DNA from: Gemmatimonadaceae bacterium
Lineage (GTDB): Bacteria > Gemmatimonadota > Gemmatimonadetes > Gemmatimonadales > Gemmatimonadaceae
NCBI GenBank assembly: GCA_014378185.1
Contig: JACMOE010000682.1
Span: 1 to 9,285 of the forward strand
Length of the DNA stretch: 9,285 nt
Reading direction: 5' to 3'
Position 1 is the stretch's first letter. The number at the start of each line of letters is the position of its first letter. The notes under the pieces were generated by a model. That model was not told where the DNA came from. It worked only from the letters and a program-made list of their open reading frames with translations, and did no database searches. A program made the translations under genes and the position numbers. This document shows, piece by piece, positions 6,482-9,285 of this stretch.

Positions 6482-7822
6482 TTACATCCCGCCACCAGCG
6501 TCTGGCGCGGCACGGCGCGGAAGGGCAAGCTCGAACAACGTGCCCTCGCCCGGTGCACTGGTGGCGGTGAGGCTGCCGCCCATCGCGCGCGCCAGCCTGC
6601 TGCCAATGGAGAGGCCGAGTCCAACCCCGTCCGGATTCATTGCCTTCTGTCCGGGGATCTGCACGAAGGGGTCGAAGATGGTCCCGATGCGATCGGCGGC
6701 GATACCGACGCCGGTATCCTGTACCGCGATGACGATCCGCGATCCCTCTTCGCGCCATGCGAGCGAGACCTGTCCAGGCCGCGGAGTGAACTTGATGGCA
6801 TTGGTCATCAGGTTCAACACGATGCGCTTCAACTTGCCTTCGTCTGCCAGTACCAGGGCGCTCGGGTCGGAGTTGCGGTAGATGAACTCCAATCCCTTGA
6901 CGTCGAGCTGGGGCCGAACGAGGCTTTGTACCTCGCGCAGCACGGACTCGACTGACACTTCTGTCAGCGTGATCGTCTCGGTGCCTGCCTCGAGCTGAGA
7001 GAAGGTGAGCACCTCGGTAATGAGGCTCTCCAGGTGCTTCTCGGCGGACTTGATCCGCGTGAGCATGTCCTTCTGCGCATCGGTGACCGGGCCATGGATG
7101 CCGAGTTCCAGCAGGTCACAATAGCCGCCGATTGCGTTGAGGGGCGTGCGCAAGTCGTGGCTGATCATGGCGAGGAATTCGCCCTTGGCACGATTGGCCT
7201 GTTCGGCCTCCGCGCGGGCGGCGCCCGCCACCTCGCTCATGACCTCCAGCTCGCCGACCGTCATTCGCAGCTTGATCTCGGTCATCACCGTGGCGGCCAG
7301 GTCGATGAGCGTGTCGACTTCGAGGTCAGTCCAGGATCGGGGCCGGAGATCCATCACGCACAGCGTTCCCACTGCCTGGCCGGAGATGAGCAACGGCACA
7401 CCCGCATACGCGCGGACGTTGAATTGCGTGACCGATGGAATTTCTGCGACACGCGCGTCCAGCAGTGTGTCCGCAATCACCAGCGGAGTGCCCAGTGCGA
7501 TGGTGTGCTTGCAGAACGAGTAGTCGAGCGATGTCTCTCGTGTGGTACTCAAGGGTTCGGGAATGCCGACGCACGCCTTGTAGAATTGCCTGTCGCGGTC
7601 GATCAGCGTGACCGTGGCGATCGGCGCGCTCATCATGCGCGAGGCGATCCGCGAGATGCGGTCGTAGGGTTCCTCCGTCGCTGTATCGAGAAGGCCGATG
7701 CTCTCGACCATCGCCAGCCGTTGGGAATCCCGGACAGCCCGGTCCACGATGTTCTCATCCACCGCCTCGCGACTCACGGGCATGTGTGCGAGGCGGAGTT
7801 CGAGCGGACGACCGGCACGCAT
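6482..7822 (-). CDS. Cytosolic GAF sensor histidine kinase
   Basis: A 446-aa soluble kinase counted from the ATG at 7822. A GAF domain spans about 32-186: it opens with the common RLAMVESIGLLDT lead-in, contains YSFCKHTI (101-108, Cys104) and ends near GTLCVMDLRPR. A helical linker rich in Ala/Glu follows (187-219). HisKA carries SHDLRTPLN with His222, and HATPase_c carries N-box Asn341, G1 DTGVG (Asp369), FDPF, and GVGLGL (399-404). There is no receiver, output or membrane segment, so it needs a separate response regulator. This GAF type is common in soluble kinases; the ligand is unknown and no bilin-binding context is visible. The start is uncertain: a TTG at 7879 and an ATG at 7783 are also possible, and none has a well-placed Shine-Dalgarno. 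Its kinase core closely resembles that of the kinase at 2760-4463. It converges on kaiC and diverges from kdp. It is not KdpD: the KdpD Usp-like and membrane regions are missing. Confidence 0.9.
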   Translation of the reverse strand: MRAGRPLELRLAHMPVSREAVDENIVDRAVRDSQRLAMVESIGLLDTATEEPYDRISRIASRMMSAPIATVTLIDRDRQFYKACVGIPEPLSTTRETSLDYSFCKHTIALGTPLVIADTLLDARVAEIPSVTQFNVRAYAGVPLLISGQAVGTLCVMDLRPRSWTDLEVDTLIDLAATVMTEIKLRMTVGELEVMSEVAGAARAEAEQANRAKGEFLAMISHDLRTPLNAIGGYCDLLELGIHGPVTDAQKDMLTRIKSAEKHLESLITEVLTFSQLEAGTETITLTEVSVESVLREVQSLVRPQLDVKGLEFIYRNSDPSALVLADEGKLKRIVLNLMTNAIKFTPRPGQVSLAWREEGSRIVIAVQDTGVGIAADRIGTIFDPFVQIPGQKAMNPDGVGLGLSIGSRLARAMGGSLTATSAPGEGTLFELALPRRAAPDAGGGM

Positions 7823-7945
7823 CGGGATCTGGGCAACGGGTGACTCCTGGCTGACTGGCGGATACCGGAAAAATATCAAATCTACGCGCCTGGAGCGAGG
7901 GGAGGTCAGGTAGGTGAAGTCCTTCGCCTTTGCCTCGCGACACGT

Positions 7946-7998
7946 CCTTGTAAAAGCCTTGTGCCCGCGGCCGACTCTCGCAATGCGTCCCTTGTGCC
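7946..7998. promoter_or_regulatory. Phased CCTTGT repeats upstream of kdp operon
   Basis: CCTTGT occurs at 7946-7951, 7957-7962 and 7990-7995, offset by 11 and 33 bases (one and three helical turns). The second and third copies extend to CCTTGTGCC. They lie 58-110 bases before the first gene of the kdp operon. Tandem direct repeats at 11-base spacing are how OmpR/PhoB-family regulators usually bind, and kdp operons are classically controlled by KdpE of that family. No clear promoter or riboswitch is visible between the repeats and the 8056 start. The role is inferred. Confidence 0.3.
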
Positions 7999-8055
7999 GT
8001 TCCAGATATCGTTACAGCGCAAACCGATCCCCCTGAGTTCCCGAACGGACTTCCC

Positions 8056-8184
8056 ATGCTTGACGTTCTTTACCTCCTCGGCACGGCGGCCTTCTTTGCC
8101 CTCATGCTCGCTTATGTCAGCTTCTGCGAACGACTGGCCAGCCCGGAAGATGCCAGCGCGACGGATACGGAGAAACGAGCATGA
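8056..8184 (+). CDS. Small membrane protein leading the kdp operon
   Basis: A 42-aa protein with one hydrophobic segment at about residues 3-23, then a charged tail containing CERLASPED. Short proteins of this kind (a single helix followed by a ...xYVxxCERL motif) are, from general experience, commonly found just upstream of kdpF in kdp operons of various phyla and left as hypothetical. The stop overlaps the kdpF start (ATGA), which strongly supports a real, translationally coupled gene. No strong Shine-Dalgarno is visible before the ATG at 8056. It may be an accessory or assembly peptide of the KdpFABC complex, but no function is known to me. Confidence 0.75.
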   Translation: MLDVLYLLGTAAFFALMLAYVSFCERLASPEDASATDTEKRA

Positions 8185-8270
8185 CCGCCGAGACCATCAT
8201 CGCGCTCGTCGTGACGGTCGCAGTCCTGGCGTACCTCGTTTACACCCTCCTTCGCCCGGAGAAGTTCTGA
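8181..8270 (+). CDS. kdpF: Potassium-transporting ATPase small subunit KdpF
   Basis: A 29-aa peptide, the typical KdpF size, consisting almost wholly of one membrane helix (about residues 5-23) and ending in LLRPEKF, the usual KdpF ending. KdpF is a lipid-like stabilising subunit of the inner-membrane KdpFABC potassium pump. A GGAG Shine-Dalgarno at 8169-8172 lies eight bases before the ATG. Its start overlaps the stop of the preceding 42-aa gene, and kdpA begins one base after its stop, so the three genes form one operon. Confidence 0.93.
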   Translation: MTAETIIALVVTVAVLAYLVYTLLRPEKF

Positions 8271-8271
8271 C

Positions 8272-9285
8272 ATGACCATCAACGGCTGGCTGCAGATCCT
8301 GTTCTTCAGCGCCGCCATTCTCGCCGTCGCCAAGCCGATCGGGTTCTACCTGGTGTCGGTGTACGAGGGGCGAATGCGATGGCTCGCGCCACTGGAGCGT
8401 GGTATCTACGCGTTGAGCGGCATCGATCCGGAAGAGGACCAGCACTGGACGCGCTATGCAGCCGCCATGCTGCTGTTCAGTCTCGCGTCGATGCTCCTGA
8501 CCTACGCTGCGCTGAGGCTCCAGCACCTGCTGCCGTTCAATCCGCAGGGCTTTCCGGCGGTGCCGGATCGTCAGGCATTCGAGACGGCGGCATCATTCAC
8601 GACAAACACCAACTGGCAGTCGTACTCCGGCGAGTCGACGATGTCGTACTTCTCGCAGATGACTCAGCTGGCCTTCCACAACTTCGTCTCGGCCGCGGTG
8701 GGCATGGCGATCGCCGTCGCCTTTACTCGCGGCCTCGCGCGCCGGTCGGCTGGAAAGATCGGCAACTTCTGGGCAGACCTCGTGCGTGGCACGCTGTACG
8801 TCCTCCTCCCCGCGTCACTGGTCATCGCGTTGCTGCTCGTGCAGCAGGGCGTGATCCAGAACTTCGCGTCCTATGTCCAGCTCACCACGCTGGAAGGTGC
8901 GAAGCAGGTACTCGCGATGGGGCCGGTGGCCAGCCAGGAAGTGATCAAGCAGCTTGGCACCAACGGCGGAGGATTCTTCAACGCCAACTCGGCGCATCCA
9001 TTCGAGAACCCCACGCCGTGGACCAACTTCATCTCGGTCTTCCTGATCTTCGCCATCCCGAGCGGGATGGTGTGGATGTTCGGCCGGATGATCGGGAACG
9101 TGAAGCATGGCTGGGCAATCTGGGCCGCGATGTTCGTGCTGTTTTTTGGCGGCGTGAGCGTCGCCTACTGGGCCGAGGCGCGCGGCAATCCCATTCATGC
9201 GTTGCGCGGCGTTGATGTGGTGGCGAGCGCGACGCAGTCCGGTGGCAACATGGAAGGGAAGGAGGTGCGCTTTGGTATCGCCAAC
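8272..9285 (+). CDS. kdpA: Potassium-transporting ATPase potassium-binding subunit KdpA (5' part)
   Basis: The frame opens at the ATG at 8272 and continues for 338 codons through the right edge; family members are about 560-600 residues, so the C-terminal 40 percent is missing. KdpA is the channel-like subunit that selects and binds potassium in the high-affinity KdpFABC pump. Visible signatures are the first selectivity-filter region TTNTNWQSYSG (110-120) and the second, LGTNGGGFFNANSAHPFENP (228-247), both intact. Several hydrophobic transmembrane segments are evident (about 5-27, 62-84, 127-147, 163-187 and 253-273). A GGAG site at 8258-8261, ten bases upstream, supports the start. kdpB and kdpC are expected beyond the window. 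There is no sign of frameshift or damage. Confidence 0.97.
   Translation, partial: MTINGWLQILFFSAAILAVAKPIGFYLVSVYEGRMRWLAPLERGIYALSGIDPEEDQHWTRYAAAMLLFSLASMLLTYAALRLQHLLPFNPQGFPAVPDRQAFETAASFTTNTNWQSYSGESTMSYFSQMTQLAFHNFVSAAVGMAIAVAFTRGLARRSAGKIGNFWADLVRGTLYVLLPASLVIALLLVQQGVIQNFASYVQLTTLEGAKQVLAMGPVASQEVIKQLGTNGGGFFNANSAHPFENPTPWTNFISVFLIFAIPSGMVWMFGRMIGNVKHGWAIWAAMFVLFFGGVSVAYWAEARGNPIHALRGVDVVASATQSGGNMEGKEVRFGIAN

Noticed and set aside
6482..7822. GAF kinase as KdpD, given its place next to kdp
   Set aside because: KdpD has an N-terminal KdpD/Usp-like region and four membrane helices. This protein is soluble with a GAF domain only, and is transcribed away from kdp.
7880..8055. Potassium- or c-di-AMP-sensing riboswitch ahead of kdp
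   Set aside because: I looked for the conserved ydaO/yuaA-type core and a terminator stem and did not see them; a covariance-model search would settle it.
8379..9215. 278-aa open frame on the plus strand
   Set aside because: Out-of-frame shadow inside kdpA, whose selectivity-filter motifs fix the true frame.

Overview
This GC-rich window looks chromosomal and comes from a heterotrophic, non-cyanobacterial bacterium. Three things together suggest Gemmatimonadota or a close relative: a secreted Asp-box (BNR/sortilin-like) protein, a DUF4382 lipoprotein, and PAS/GAF histidine kinases beside kaiBC. This placement is inferred from gene style only; no rRNA or other phylogenetic marker is present. 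There are ten protein genes, no RNA genes, no mobile elements and no CRISPR.

Layout. Positions 1-763 (minus) hold the N-terminal part of a secreted beta-propeller protein with four Asp-boxes; it runs off the left edge. Divergent from it, 905-1834 (plus) encodes an exported alpha/beta-hydrolase-like protein, followed by a DUF4382 lipoprotein at 1972-2601 (plus). From 2760 to 7822 lies the most notable block: PAS histidine kinase (minus), then kaiB-kaiC (plus, start and stop codons overlapping), then GAF histidine kinase (minus). The first kinase is divergent from kaiB. The second is convergent with kaiC, across a 26-bp gap that holds a perfect 8-bp hairpin. From 8056 (plus) the kdp potassium-pump operon begins: a 42-aa membrane protein, kdpF (29 aa), then kdpA, cut by the right edge. 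The reading frames overlap or abut.

How the genes may work together. KaiB and KaiC are full length. KaiC keeps both Walker A motifs, both catalytic Glu pairs and the Thr-x4-Ser-Thr phosphorylation cluster, so an autokinase/ATPase timer is plausible. No kaiA, no sasA with a KaiB-like domain and no response regulator lies in the window. The two cytosolic kinases have closely similar HisKA/HATPase cores, sit on either side of kaiBC, and are the natural candidates for input or output partners. The first also carries a C-terminal helical domain resembling the RsbRD N-terminal family, in an unusual position after the ATPase domain. The divergent region between the second kinase and kdp carries CCTTGT repeats spaced 11 and 33 bp apart, a candidate site for an OmpR-type regulator such as KdpE.
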